This document shows positions 37,533-49,526 of a stretch of 64,000 nucleotides of DNA, piece by piece. This DNA is from Viscum album (taxonomy: Eukaryota; Streptophyta; Magnoliopsida; Santalales; Viscaceae): positions 549,379,219-549,443,218 of the forward strand of contig OY728166.1 in NCBI GenBank assembly GCA_963277665.1, written 5' to 3'. The translations under genes were made by a program, and so were the position numbers. The notes under the pieces were generated by a model, which saw nothing but the letters and a program-made list of their open reading frames with translations, was not told the DNA's origin and searched no databases. Numbering within the stretch: the first letter of the stretch is position 1; each line of letters begins with the position of its first letter.

Positions 37533-39688
37533 TTCTTGATGTTATTATGAGAAAAGGGTTAGTATTTTATAATGAAAAGACAGAGAAACATAAATAAATT
37601 AATACTTATTTGTCTCCCACTATTTTATCGAAATACAATATCCCTCACCAATATCTTTGAAATATTCTTTTTCCTAAATATTCTAGTGCCACGAATCCAT
37701 ATTTCGCATCACATTACCCCAAATAGGGTTGTTCGGGAAACATGAAGGGTTTTAGGTAGGAATTTTAAATTCTAACTCATTATCTCATACCTCCTTGATC
37801 CGTTGAGTGGACTCCCCAATCTTGAAATATTTTTATTTTGGGTTTCATTGACCATTACCTCTTGGTCACACCATGTCCAACTGTGGCAGTCAAACATTAT
37901 TGTGACCCATGTCATTTCAACCCAAAATTTTGAATTAGAATTCCTTGATAATTGAAATCACCCAAACAGTGTAGGTCAAGCTCTTTGAACTATTTTTTGA
38001 TTCTAACCAATATTATTTAAGGCTATATTGAATTAATATTTTTTGAGGGATTTTATCCTTATATGTAAATTTTCATTTTATTGTCATTTATTACAAGATT
38101 TTGAATATTAAGTGGGATATAATTATGTGATTAACCATCTTTAAGATAATATTTATCAAAAAGTTGTACTTATTTTATTTTCAACTTGCAAGCTTGTTTA
38201 ATTCATTAAATTTCTGATCCTGAAAACACACCCACAATAAATAAACCTTGAAACTAACAAAAATAAAATAAAAGGTATTATCATTAGGCTGTTCTATTGG
38301 TTAGTTTATCTAGCGGTTGATAAATTAACCCAAGACCTTGGGAAGAAAAACCATGAACCATTTGGATTTTTATTTATAGCTTTCCACCTATCCACTATTG
38401 TATCTTCGTAGATTGGGTTCACCTTTCCTTTTAACATGAGCTACCTCCACTAGAATAGGAGCTACATCCATTACAAATGCTTTCATCTCACACATAGGTG
38501 ATTGGTAAAATTAGTTTCTACATAAAAGAAACATTGGGAATGCAAGCCCAACATATTAATGAGTAGAAGGCTTGCATGCCAACAAATATAAATTAAATAA
38601 ATAAATTAAAAGAAAGAATTCAGATAAAAAGGTATTTTTCTATCTCATGATCATCCATACATTCAATGAAATGTATACATAAATAAAACTAGAATTAAAT
38701 TCATTAATCATACTTGTTTAAGATAAATCACACTGGAATAAATTAACTAATTAATCCTTTATTCTTAAACAATTTTATTCATTTTGATTAGATTCTCATC
38801 CAACATTATTTTAAACAAATAATTTAACTTAAAATTATATTTGTAAGTAAATTGTACCTTGGAGGAAACCCGGTGAATTCCTATTCATAACTACCTAATG
38901 AGTTAAAATAATCTATACATAGATTTCAAATTAAACACATATATATATATAACACTTATCACGTGTTGTGACTCAGATTTATGCCTACACTATGGTACAA
39001 GTCTTAATGGTTTGTATAATATAATAACATATTTTAATAAATTTGTGCAAATTGGATGAGTACACGGTGTGTAATTTTGACTACATGGTGTGTACTTTTG
39101 TTCATCGTCCATCTGAAGTACACGCCCAGAGACATGGCATGTAGATGTACTTCATAAATCTTCGGAGCACACGACATGTTTAGTGGGACACATTCCATGT
39201 ATTATCTGCATTACATTGTTTTTAGTGGGGAGAGCTGTGTATAGGGTACACAGTCTAACCCTAACCAGAATGGACTGCACGCCGTGTTCAGTGGGACATA
39301 AGACATGTAATATGTAAACTATATTCCACTAGTACTTGGTCTACACATAGTGTCTTAAAGACTTATATAGGATCAAATGAAATAGTCTTGTTCAGTTGGC
39401 CGTCATATTGAATAGAACCTATAATACATGGTATGTAATGCCTAATACATGCCGTTTATTTTTGGGGTTGTTCGGCCAGGAATCTTTGGTAACATTGGAT
39501 GAGATCCTCTGTTTTATTTTAAGGAAAATTAAAAGAAAATATCATTTCAGTAAGGTGAAAAAAAATAAAGTTGATGAATTGAGAAGGAGATTTAGATTTA
39601 TAGAATGATTAACTTGAATTAAAAAACAAAATTATTAAATGATTAAATCCAAAAAGAATAAATAAATAATTATAATCAATGATATTAC
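37533..39688 (-). other. Long leader of element C between PBS and gag (about 2.16 kb)
   Basis: No coding motif was seen. This is long for a copia leader. It is AT-rich except for 38990-39460, which holds an array of short ACATG-containing motifs (separate entry). It could include a later insertion, but no flanking duplication was found. Confidence 0.5.
39061..39455. repeat. Array of ACATGGCATGTA-like motifs in element C leader
   Basis: About ten variants occur, for example TACACGGTGTGTA (39061), CTACATGGTGTGTAC (39080), GACATGGCATGTAGATGTAC (39131), GACATGTTTAGTGGGACA (39173), CCGTGTTCAGTGGGACATA (39282) and TACATGGTATGTAATG (39416). The copies at 39167-39211 and 39278-39320 form a longer direct repeat about 111 bp apart. 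Similar words lie in the LTR palindrome (32068) and in the SINE (32898). Function unknown. Confidence 0.55.
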
Positions 39689-39702
39689 TGCTCTAATAAA
39701 AC
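39689..39702 (-). other. Primer-binding site of element C
   Basis: The minus strand reads TTTTATTAGAGCAG, against the initiator-Met PBS TGGTATCAGAGCAG (three changes). It lies directly next to the LTR end. Confidence 0.7.
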
Positions 39703-39703
39703 T

Positions 39704-41635
39704 TTTAGGTTCTAGGAGAAATGAATGAACGTTGGTGGGTGTACCCAACTTTTATATTTACTAATAATGAAATTTAATATGAGATCTATTATGATAATAA
39801 AACACTGTAAAATCATAATAGAAAAAAAACAAAATAAATTAGGGGAGTCACACTACCATAGAGAGGATCATCATATGTTTATTATAATTAAATCAATTAA
39901 AGGACAAGAATTATTTATTTGGAATTCTCTCTCCATTGATGTCTTTGGTCACTATCGGATGAGATCCGTCATTGCGTCATAAAGTCCATGGTTTGTATTC
40001 CTCTAGGAGTGATCCACACGTGCTGCACGTATCTCTGGATGTCGTTGAAGGGATCTCCGGGTGCTAATGTAGAAGAGACTCCACATGCGATGTACACCTT
40101 CGATCACCTTAATCTGGTGGAGGAGGATCTCTCTCGTTGCTTGAGAGCATTCATGGAAGAAAAGAATTATCTCTTGGCATGATAGATTTCTCTAGATTTG
40201 TTTTTCACAACCACAAAAAAATGTCTATGCAAATGAGAATTATATAATTTGGTTTTTAATTACATAGAATAATAAATTGAATTAACTACCCAAAATCATT
40301 TATTCATTTTATTTATTTCTTAGTAATACCCCATGTCTAATAATAATAGTGGAAAATTATTATTACTTGATATGAACCTCACAAATTACAACTAATATTA
40401 ATTAATTAATTAATTAATATTATTTCTCATTAATTCCCAGCAAAAAAGCATGGCGTGTATATTATTATACATGACATGTAATTTTGTTTTGCCATTATTT
40501 TTATTTCCACCACCACATTTATTAGACATTTAATAATTTCAATTTATTTCTCAAACAAATATCACTCCATTAATCACAAATAAATATATTATTTCACCCA
40601 TAATATATTCTCTCAAAAAAATAGTGTTGAAATAAATTGGATCAGGCATCCTTGAATAATTATTAATCCACTATAGGAAATAATATTTTTCAGCATGTTA
40701 AATTTATATTTAACTAAGATACTTGGACACACATTGTGTGTTACCCTCTAGGCGTCTTTCACAGTGGTATTAGGTAGAGGCTGCCTAAAGACCAAGGTTT
40801 GCATCTAGCAACATGCTAAAGCACACATAGTGAAGGATGTTAATGTTGCAATGACGTGTCACCTCCTACAAATGCTTACCATGTAATGTAATCCCTTTGT
40901 CTCAATATCTCGAATCATGTGGGTTTCATGTTGGTGCCATCAACCCATGTGCTCGATTATTCGTTCTTTGACATCCTAAAATTTAACTATCACATTCCTT
41001 ACCATAGACATACATTTATTTAGGCTATATCAATTCAATCAATGGGATTGATATTTCTTAATCCATTATGTAATGGTGGGGACACACCCATTTTCTCATT
41101 ATCTATTAATTCAGTATAACATGTGATATAGAAAACATATCCTACCTCGCTTCAAATAGTGTGTTGCGAATGTTTTCATCAATACATCTATGTGAACGAG
41201 TTGTAATACCAAATAATAATAATCATAAAGTCTATGGACCAATACACATTTCCACATATAATAAAATACAATGAAACTATGAAATTTATTTTTCCTACTG
41301 GGGGATCTCATTTTCATAATATCCACAGGGATATTACCAAGGGAGAACACCATGAGATGGTGCCTCAATGTTTTATGATTCCTCACCCCTACTGAACTGT
41401 ATTATTTGTGTCCCTCAAATAACATCACCCTTCCATAGAACATATATTCCCGATCAGTGTTATAGAACATCTGAGTTCTCATCATAGTAGGAACCATATA
41501 TGACCCATTAATTCAACAACTATCCTTTTTATATTATCACCTTAATTGTCACACAGAATATAAATAAATATGTGATAATGTATTGGTTAATGAATAATGT
41601 AAAAAGTGGTTGGTTTTTGGCCACCAACTCCCACA
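39704..41635 (-). repeat. 5' LTR of copia element C (1932 bp)
   Basis: Partner of 31324-33640. It lacks the SINE: the target at 41143-41185 is uninterrupted. In element sense it starts at 41635 (TGTGGGAGTTGGTGGCC). Small ORFs within are not conserved in frame in the other LTR. Confidence 0.9.
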
Positions 41636-42061
41636 ATGTGTGCATGTATAAAAAAATAATTTGTCAATCAATACACATATAGAATATAGGTTAAAATACA
41701 ATGACCAATGAAAATAAAAATAATTATTCATATTGTAAATAAAATAAATGCATATTTTTGTTAATAAAACATCACTGACAATGAATGAAAATGTAGTGAT
41801 ATATCATTTCTATGAAAGAAAAGATCATATCATAATTCATATGGAGATAGAATGTGGATAGTTTCATTTGATGAATATCATTAATCATGACATAGATTAA
41901 TCAATGTAATGTATCATATATGAAGAACTATTTATCTTATTTTTATCAAAGCCACTTCAGAGATAAGAAATATTAATCATCTTATAAATTTATTTTACAA
42001 TAAATATTTTTATAAAACTAGGATTGAAAAAATTTCATTCAAAAACAATAAAAACTTATAA
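41636..42061. other. Spacer between elements C and D; nothing recognised
   Basis: 426 bp of AT-rich sequence with no gene, RNA or repeat I could identify. It holds the flanks where target duplications of C and D would be expected; no convincing 5-bp matches were seen (C: AAGGG against ATGTG). Confidence 0.6.
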
Positions 42062-43719
42062 TATATTGGGAAAAAATCCCATAAGGTTTTCTGTTAGTAT
42101 GTTTTGGGTGAGGATGTTTTTTTTGGCAAAGATAGATGACCGAAAATGAGAATTGACAGTGTTTTCCAAAGTCATGTTTTTTAAGGTGGTGCAACTTCCC
42201 AGTGTTTGGAAAATTTTGGGGCATCAAAATTGGGAATTTGTGTGAATAATGGTGAAGAAAAGTATCATTTTAAGAGGAATGGGGAGCCCGATAAATGGAT
42301 CACATACCATGTCTGGGAAGGCTAAGCGGTCGTGTACCTGGCATTTTAAATAGTGTGTGAATGCGGTTCGTGAAACCAAAAATGGTTCGTGGTGGATCAG
42401 TGGTGCATTATACAGATGGCATGTTAATAGAGGAGGATATTGACTGCGTAAGGGAGAAGGAAGTATGCAGGAAGTGTAAAAATGATTCGAAGATTCCTTG
42501 TGGTTCATGATGGCTGGATGATAGGTATATGATGGAGGCTGGATGAAAGAATTGGAAAATTTTGATTCAATGAATTTGGAGGATATCATTTCCTGTATAA
42601 TTATATTTAATCCCATAATTTCTGTGATTATTGAACATCATTGAGAGAATATTTTTCTCTAGTAATTCAATGATGTAATAAAGTTGTTCATGATGATGGT
42701 GTTTGCGAGGATTCTAAACCCGCATTGGGATTTTGGTACGCGGAGAGGGAAGTCTATTACATGGAAGGTGTTGTCTAGGTATATAGAGGAGAAATCTAAA
42801 GTACATGAGAGGGATAATTCCACAAGTGTTACATAGAGGGAGACCTCTAGTATGTGGAAGTGAAGGTAGTCTTCAACAATGAAAAGTTCACAAATAGGAG
42901 GAGTTTTTTTGAGGAGGTTCACGATTTCGGTAAGCAGTAGTGGTACGTGATCCTAAAGGCGGAGGTAGTCCTCAGATGAAAGGCAGTTTTTAGCGGTGAA
43001 TTCAGTACGCAGAAGAGGTGACCATGTACCAAACATGGTACTATGTCTGTGTGAGGATCAAGTGGTTCAATATTTTCACAAGGAAGCATATGAAAGATTC
43101 TAACCAGTTTGAGAAAGTATTTTATGATACCAAGCAGTAGACGGGAAGGTGGATTTCATCTGTGGGTGAAAAAAAATCAACAGATCATCTACCTGTAGTT
43201 GAGGATGCAATAATTCATGAAAATGAAGGGATCCACCTTTCAATATACATTTTGACATACTAGTACATAAACAGTGTGTGTATTCATTTCTATGAGCAGT
43301 GAGCGAAGTAAGAGGAAGTTAATGACCCTTTCTACTGGCAGTGACCCAGAGAAAGAGGCATTAGAAGAGACCCTTTGGAATGCAGTTAGAAGCCACTAAA
43401 TCTTGTAAAGGTATGGGGCCTAGGAATAGAATATATATTCCATACATTGTACATATTATTGGCCCTGAGACTTAGTGAATTTGTTATATCAGCACATTGT
43501 CATTGTATGCTCCTCGGACGTAGCCCTATAAGGGTGAGCCAAGTAATAATCATTGTGTCCCATATATGATTTCATATCTATTAATAAATTGAAATGAAAG
43601 GAAGGTATAATTGAGTTTTGTTTTAAATAAATACATGATCCAAAAGGAAAAAGTAATAATATGTCATACCCTGATTCAACCCCCCCTCCCATCAGGGTAT
43701 TTGACCTATTAGACCCAAA
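42062..43719 (+). repeat. 5' LTR of copia element D (1658 bp)
   Basis: This aligns with 49527-51178 (1652 bp). Both begin T(G/A)TTGG.AAAAAATCC and share GTGTTTTCCAAAG.CATGTTTTT, AATTTGTGTGAATAATG, CCATGTC(C/T)(A/G)GGAA and the C-rich ACCCCCCTCCCA block near the end. It ends just before a PBS. The near-equal lengths support the boundaries. Confidence 0.88.
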
Positions 43720-43722
43720 ATT

Positions 43723-43734
43723 TGGTATCATATT
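43723..43734 (+). other. Primer-binding site of element D
   Basis: TGGTATCATATT, with the first eight bases identical to the initiator-Met PBS, 3 nt after the LTR end. Confidence 0.8.
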
Positions 43735-43759
43735 GAAATGTTAAAAGTCAGTGGTTCTC

Positions 43760-45560
43760 TCTCAAGAAGAATAGATGGACGTGGTAAATCATAAAGGAAT
43801 TCCAATATTTTATTGAAATAATTTTCAAATATGGATGAATCTGATGAAAAACTACGTTTGATCAGTAGGGATGGATGTATTAATATCATCTATGCATGGA
43901 ATATTAGCAGACATTAATAGCGGTGCTTTATCTAATAATAAAATAAGATAATCGGATGATGATGCTAAAGAGGTCAATGATTTAGGTGTAGTTTTATCAA
44001 ATTAAATTTATATGACGGCTATGTACTATAGAATATCACATTAAATGTGGGAAAAATTGTTTAACACTTGTGAGGGTGACACAGAAGTCTGAGAAGCAAC
44101 GATGCAGGTTATGTGGAATAATTATGAGGATCTCCCAAATAATCCTAATGATAATGTTGAGGCATTATTCAATAAGATAAATATTATGGTGCAGGACACG
44201 CGAGGTTTTTGAGAAGTTACTGAATATTTAATTATTGTCAAACGTATCGTGAGGAAATATCCACCACAGTTCAATATGAAGGTTTTAGTGTTGGAAGACA
44301 ATGACTCAAAAGGGATATCAGTATATAACATACACAGTACCCTTATAGCATATTAAATGAGAAATGATGGTAACTATGTAGTGGAAATGGGAATTCTAAG
44401 AAAGTGGTATATAAGGCCATGAATAATTTTTATGTTGAAGATAGTCTTGAGGAGGAAAATATGGATGATGTCATGTCATTTTTATACTCCAATATGCAAA
44501 GGGGAAACATGACTTTCAAGGGTAATTATCTAATTTATTACTTTCGATACAGAATGATATGGACCATTTTAGAAAAGTGTCTTAATATGTTTGATGGTGA
44601 AAATAACAAAAATGATGAAATTACCAAAATTATATATTCATAAAATTACAAATGCAGGAAAATCACTAAGAGAAAGTTCTTCATAAATAAGAATCTACTT
44701 TCAATAGAGGATAAATGTTCAAGAGAATATGAGGTAGAAGAGATGTACGACTAAAAGGATGAAAAAATAGATTCTTTTGTGGTATTTTTCAAAAATTCAT
44801 TAACAATAGAAGAAATTGACAATGAAGAAATAAAAAATGAAGGACTTGTGGACCATTAGGATAAATTAAAATCTTCCCTTGAAAGGTTGATATTTTGATA
44901 TCCAAAACAAAGAAATCTAACAATGTTGTTCATGATACCATAATCTTTATGCATCAGCAGGAAGAACAAAATTATGAGATGATTGTAGAAATTGGAAAGC
45001 TAAGCTCTTCGACACCAGAATTCTTAGAAAGTGTGGGTGAGGGAAAAAAATTAAAGAACAGAAAATAAAAATTGACAGTTTGATAGAATCAGGAACAGAT
45101 CTAATCAAACATATCGAACAACTAGAAGAAGAAGTAATTATTCAATGCTAAACAATTGAAGATCAAGAGAAATTACTAACTCTTGGTTCGACATCATGAA
45201 AAAAGATCATACATGCAACAAATAAGATGATATTTGAGCATAATTGTCCCTTATAACATGAAGGTGTAAGAAATTATTATTGATATTCTTGGTATGGGGT
45301 TTGATATAAAACCGGAAGTAGTTATGGTTCAAGTCAGACCACATCCATCCACTATAAGATAGAAGACCGATTTGGGTACGAAGCAGAATAAGAAGATTCA
45401 TATAACCCAATGCACAACTATGGGTGCATAATTACCACACATGAATATAGATCACATAAGATTCTATTGTTGTGGTAATATGGGACACTCTCTGAATGTA
45501 TGTTCCATATAAAAGTGGTACCAAAGGGAACACAACCAATTTAGGTGGTCGTACAGATCT
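43760..45560 (+). pseudogene. gag: Gag of copia element D
   Basis: Readable pieces include EALFNKINIMVQDTRGF (44158-44211) and IVKRIVRKYPPQFNMKVLVL (about 44233-44292). The latter matches the Sirevirus/copia motif L.LRS.P..F..KV.A.E. An 80-codon open piece lies at 44404-44643. The zinc knuckle at 45462-45503 reads FYCCGNMGHSLNVC, with the first Cys replaced by Phe. The large gag with a late knuckle suits a Sirevirus. Many stops. Confidence 0.75.
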
Positions 45561-45859
45561 CTAAATTCAGGATCATCATTTCATTGTCATTTTTTTAGGT
45601 GTAAATGACTTGTACATATGGAAAGATATTGCACATCAACAATAAAGAATAAAAGGTTAAGGCAGGCTGGATTTTTTCATAGGAAGCAACCAAATGTATC
45701 ATCAAGAGAGATGGAAATTCAAAATCGATTTTTAGCCCTACAAGTTGTAGTTGGTTCACCATATTCTAAGGAATATTAGGAATATCATTCCATGGTGAGT
45801 ATAATGTAAAATACATGGGTCAAATATAAAGGGTTCGAGCAAGCGTTGGTTGTCGAAAT

Positions 45860-45960
45860 TGCATTTAAGAAATTAGATCGCACTTGGATATGGATCTATG
45901 ATAATGGATGAACTTCCCATATGATGTGAAATAAGGATCTAGTGACAAGAATCTGGTATG
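45860..45960 (+). pseudogene. Protease active-site remnant of element D
   Basis: TWIWIYDNG, stop, TSHMM at 45883-45926 equals the family W.LDSGCSRHMTG. The catalytic Asp codon is kept but Ser is Asn and Cys is a stop codon. It sits between gag and integrase as expected. Confidence 0.75.
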
Positions 45961-46219
45961 ATAAAGAAGGTATCATAATTTTTGGTAATGATGAGGGCTT
46001 GAAAATTATTTATTCAGGAAAATACAAATTTATAATAAAAGACATGAGACAATAATATGTCTTAGTTATTAAATGGATTAGTAACAAATTTTTTAGTTTT
46101 AGTCAATTATGTGACTCGAAACATGCCATAATCATTTCTATTAAATTATGTATCATCAGAAAAAGGATGGTGTTTAATGTTTCATTGAAATCATACAAAA
46201 TGTAATATCTATCTCGTGA

Positions 46220-47010
46220 GTGGGGAAGATGATATGTACATTCTATCCATGGATCAAGAAAACAAGTTATGGCATCAGCATCTTGGCCACATAATCCATA
46301 GTTCCATAGAAGATCCAGGGAAATTTAATGTAGCTCAAAATCTCCCTAGATTATCACGTGATCTTACTCATACGTATGATTCCTACCAATAAGGGAAGTT
46401 CATTTAGAAGTCATATAAGAAAAATGATCACAAGACTACAAGATTGCATGAGCTGGTGTATATTTATGTGTGTGGGCCAATTTTGCTGAGAACTATTAAT
46501 GGGAGGAGATATTATGTTCTCCTCATTGATGACTATATCAGAATTTCATGATCTTCAATAATCACCCACTAATACGATGTTTTCAATTGCATTACAACAT
46601 ATCGATGGGAATGTGAAAATATGCTTTGATAGAAAATCTAGACGATTCAAATAGATAATGGAATAGACTTCTCAAACATCCCTGTGGAAGATTATCTCGT
46701 GAATCATGGTATAAGGAATCATGTTTTTGTAGTATGTACTCCACAACAGAATAGATTAGTTTAGAGAAGAAATAAAATTGTGAATAACATTTATAGAACA
46801 ATGCTCATTGAGAAATATCATCCAATGATGTTTTGGAAAGAGGAAGTGATGCCAGTAGTTTACACATCAAATTGAGACTTATTCTGCCCAAAAGAAATGA
46901 AGACTCCATATACGCTATGGTATGGAAAAAAATCCATCTATGAAATACTTCCGAATTTTTTAATGTAAGTGTTTCATTTTCAATAAGGAGAAACGTAGTA
47001 TGATTGAATC
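46220..47010 (+). pseudogene. int: GAG-pre-integrase and integrase of element D
   Basis: EDDMYILSMDQENKLWHQHL then GH at 46225-46292 is the pre-integrase motif LWH.RLGH. The core follows: LHELVYIYVCGPI, GRRYYVLLIDDYIRIS, IQIDNGIDF (46634-46660), VCTPQQNRLV (46735-46764), MLIEKYHPMMFW and KTPYTLWYGKKS, equivalent to LELLH.D..GP, KY.LVIVDDYSRF, IRSD.G.EF, TPQQNG..ER, ARTML...LP..FW and KTPYELW.GKKP. Stops interrupt it in several places, but the domain reads almost end to end. Confidence 0.88.
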
Positions 47011-47469
47011 TCATGGGGATGAATGAATATTTCATGGATACTCCAAGAAATGTAAAAAATATAAATGCTTTAATAAGAGAATGGGAAATATATTTGAAAG
47101 TTATAATGTGATTATAGTATAAAATGAACATAATCTTCAGCAAATACATGATCAGACTCAAGAAGATAGTGATGAAGAGATGAAAAGATCAAGCGATGAT
47201 CCGGCTCCATATATTGATTCAGAAGAAGACATAGATGATAAAAATAAATCTGTGTCTTCCTAGATACCACCAATAATATCTTAAATTTATAGGAAAAACA
47301 TAATTGGTGATCAGACAATACTAGTATAGACATTGAGGATGAAGACATTATTTCTAGAATCATACTCATCAATGGAGGAACAAAAATGTTTCCATGAATC
47401 AGTTGGAGATGATAATTAGGTTCAATCCATGAATGAAGATATTGATAAAACTGAAAATAATCAAACATG

Positions 47470-48212
47470 GAAAATTGTATTGAGGCAAAAATAGAATAAT
47501 TCCATAGGGACAAAATGGTTCTTTCACAAATAAAATGAATAAAAATGGTGTCGTGATTAGAAAACAATCATGCATGGTGTTACAAGGGTATTATAAGATA
47601 GAGGGTATTGATGTAGATGAGGCATTTTTACCTTTTTAATGTCTATATACAATCTGATTATTCTTGGTCATATCTATTCAATTAAAATTTAATGTTTTTC
47701 ATATGGATGTAAAGTCAACATTTTTTAATGGAGTTCTAGAGATGAGGTATACATTGTGAAACCAGATGGTTTTCCCATTCATGAAGAAGATAATAGTGTT
47801 TGTTGGTTCAAGAAGGATCTATATGGTTTAAAGTAAGCACAAAGAGTATGGTCTTCAATGCTTGCTAAATTTCTAATGAAGCTTGGTTTTCAGCATGGTG
47901 GAATTAATTACAATCTTGTATTTCGAAAATAGAAATAGTTAAAGGATAATGGTGTTGGTTTATTCTGATCACATAATCATTAGTCGATAAGATGAAGCAC
48001 AGTGCATACAATTTTTTGAATTCATGAAAAGGGAGTTAGAGAAGTCAATGATTGGTGAGCTAACATTTTTCCTTGGCTTGCAGGTGATGCAAGGAATAAA
48101 TGGAACATTTAATTCTCAATCTAAATATTCCAAGGAGGTTTTTAGAAGGTCTAGAATGGATAATTCCAATGATATGGAGGTTCTTGATGCTACCTGTTTG
48201 AAACTGTCATGA
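47470..48212 (+). pseudogene. Reverse transcriptase of element D
   Basis: NKMNKNGVVIRKQ (47532-47570) corresponds to RNK.DE.G.V.RNKAR. VEGIDVDEAFLP-like (47602), FHMDVKSTFFNG (47697), FPIHEEDNSVCWFKKDLYGL (47772), AQRVWSSMLAKFLMKLGF and FRK are typical copia RT. The catalytic YVDD reads YSDH at 47961-47972, so one Asp is lost. An open segment at 48024-48212 carries GELTFFLGLQVMQG, the Sirevirus-type motif GEL.FFLGLQ..Q. Confidence 0.88.
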
Positions 48213-48239
48213 GATGATGAAGGAATGCTAATTAATATC

Positions 48240-48900
48240 ATAGAATACCAAAAAATCATTGGATGTCTATTTTACTAGATAATAACAAGGCCTGATATTG
48301 TATTTTTCACATGACCATCAGTGGGGTATCCATACAATCCCAAAGAGAGTCACATGACTACAGTAAAAATAATTCTTCGGTATAGTAAGGGAATAATGGA
48401 TTTTCACCTAATGCATAATGACAAATCTCAGCCAGAGTTATTGGGATATAGAGTTGCAGATTGGGCTAGATCAGTAGATGATAAGAAATTAAAATCAAGA
48501 GAAGCCTTTTATCATGGTGGATTGTGAATTTCATGGTAGAGCAAGAAACAATATTGAATTTCATTGAGAACCATAGATGATGAATACATTGCAGCTACTG
48601 ATTCTTGCACACAACTATTGTGGATGAAGGAGAAAATGAGGATTTGGGAATTGATGTGAAATCTCATATCTGAATCCATTGTGATAAATCAAGTTCTATA
48701 ATTATTAGGAAAAATCAAGTCCATCACCCATGGACAAGTCACATTGAATTAAAATATCATTTTTTTCAAGGAGAAGGTGGGACAAGGGCTTGTGAAGTTG
48801 GAGTATGTTCTTATAGAACATCAGATTGTAGATATTCTTATGAATTCCATATCCAAAGAAGCATTTGAAAGGAATCGACTATCTCTAAGAGTCCAGTCGA
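48240..48900 (+). pseudogene. RNase H of element D
   Basis: The open piece at 48321-48527 reads YPYNPKESHMTTVKIILRYS, the family FQ..PKESHL.AVKRI.RYLKGT, then GYRVADWARSVDDKK for GYSDADYAG..D.RKST. Past a stop are YIAATDSCTQLLWMKE (48580-48630), CDKSSSIII and SHIELKYHF, equivalent to EAEYIA...C.Q.LWM, CDN.SAI and KHI.I..HF. The catalytic GYSDAD motif reads GYRVAD. Confidence 0.83.
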
Positions 48901-49102
48901 ATTACCACACTTGAAAAAGTGTGTATTTGGGTCCCCCTATCCTCGAGGTATGATGTGTATTTACCTAATGTGAATATATGTTCTCCTTACCCTATGGAAG
49001 ACAAAATTGGAGTTCCCTTCTGGTTCGTTGACAAGGTGGGGAGTCAAACTATTCCAGGGGTGAAAAGACACGGGGAAAAGCTGCTATGTGGTGTTGCAAG
49101 AT

Positions 49103-49526
49103 AGGGGGAGCTGAAGCTGAGCTGAAGTTATTGGATGAGTTATAACATAGGGGGAGCCTTAATTATAATGAAGATAGAAGTGATGTATCAAAGAATAGAT
49201 ATCACAATATCTGAGGATCATGATAAAAGCTGAAGGGTGGAGTTGGAATGGTTTCACAATGATTCCAACACTCAGTAATGGTATCAGTTTGATATCATCA
49301 ATCAGTGTCCTAAATGAGGCGATTTTTTGAGGAACATTTCATTTTATTTTATTTCTCACACTTATTGTTTCTCATGTGGTATTATAGTATGGTTTGATTA
49401 ATTCATTGATCACTATCTTAATTAGGTGGAGAGAATGGTGGATGATGTTGGAAAGTGTTGTAATGAGGTATCATAATGTGCAACATTTTTATCAGAAGAC
49501 TTTTCAACAAACCAACATGGGGAGAT
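49103..49526 (+). other. Repeated polypurine tracts before the D 3' LTR
   Basis: ATAGGGGGAGC occurs at 49102 and 49147, and ATGGGGAGATTG at 49517-49528, overlapping the LTR start. Multiple PPT-like copies upstream of the 3' LTR are a known mark of Sireviruses. The last is the one adjacent to the LTR. The stretch has no long conserved frame; small ORFs here look incidental. Confidence 0.65.

Noticed and set aside
39255..39266. Telomere-like CTAACCCTAACC
   Set aside because: Only two units, within the leader of a copia element; chance is likely.
42039..42922. Minus-strand ORFs of 62, 130 and 87 aa
   Set aside because: They fall mainly within or across the border of the D 5' LTR and are not preserved in the 3' LTR.
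46592..47567. Minus-strand ORFs up to 151 aa
   Set aside because: They are antisense shadows of the element D integrase-RT region, where the plus strand shows clear copia motifs.
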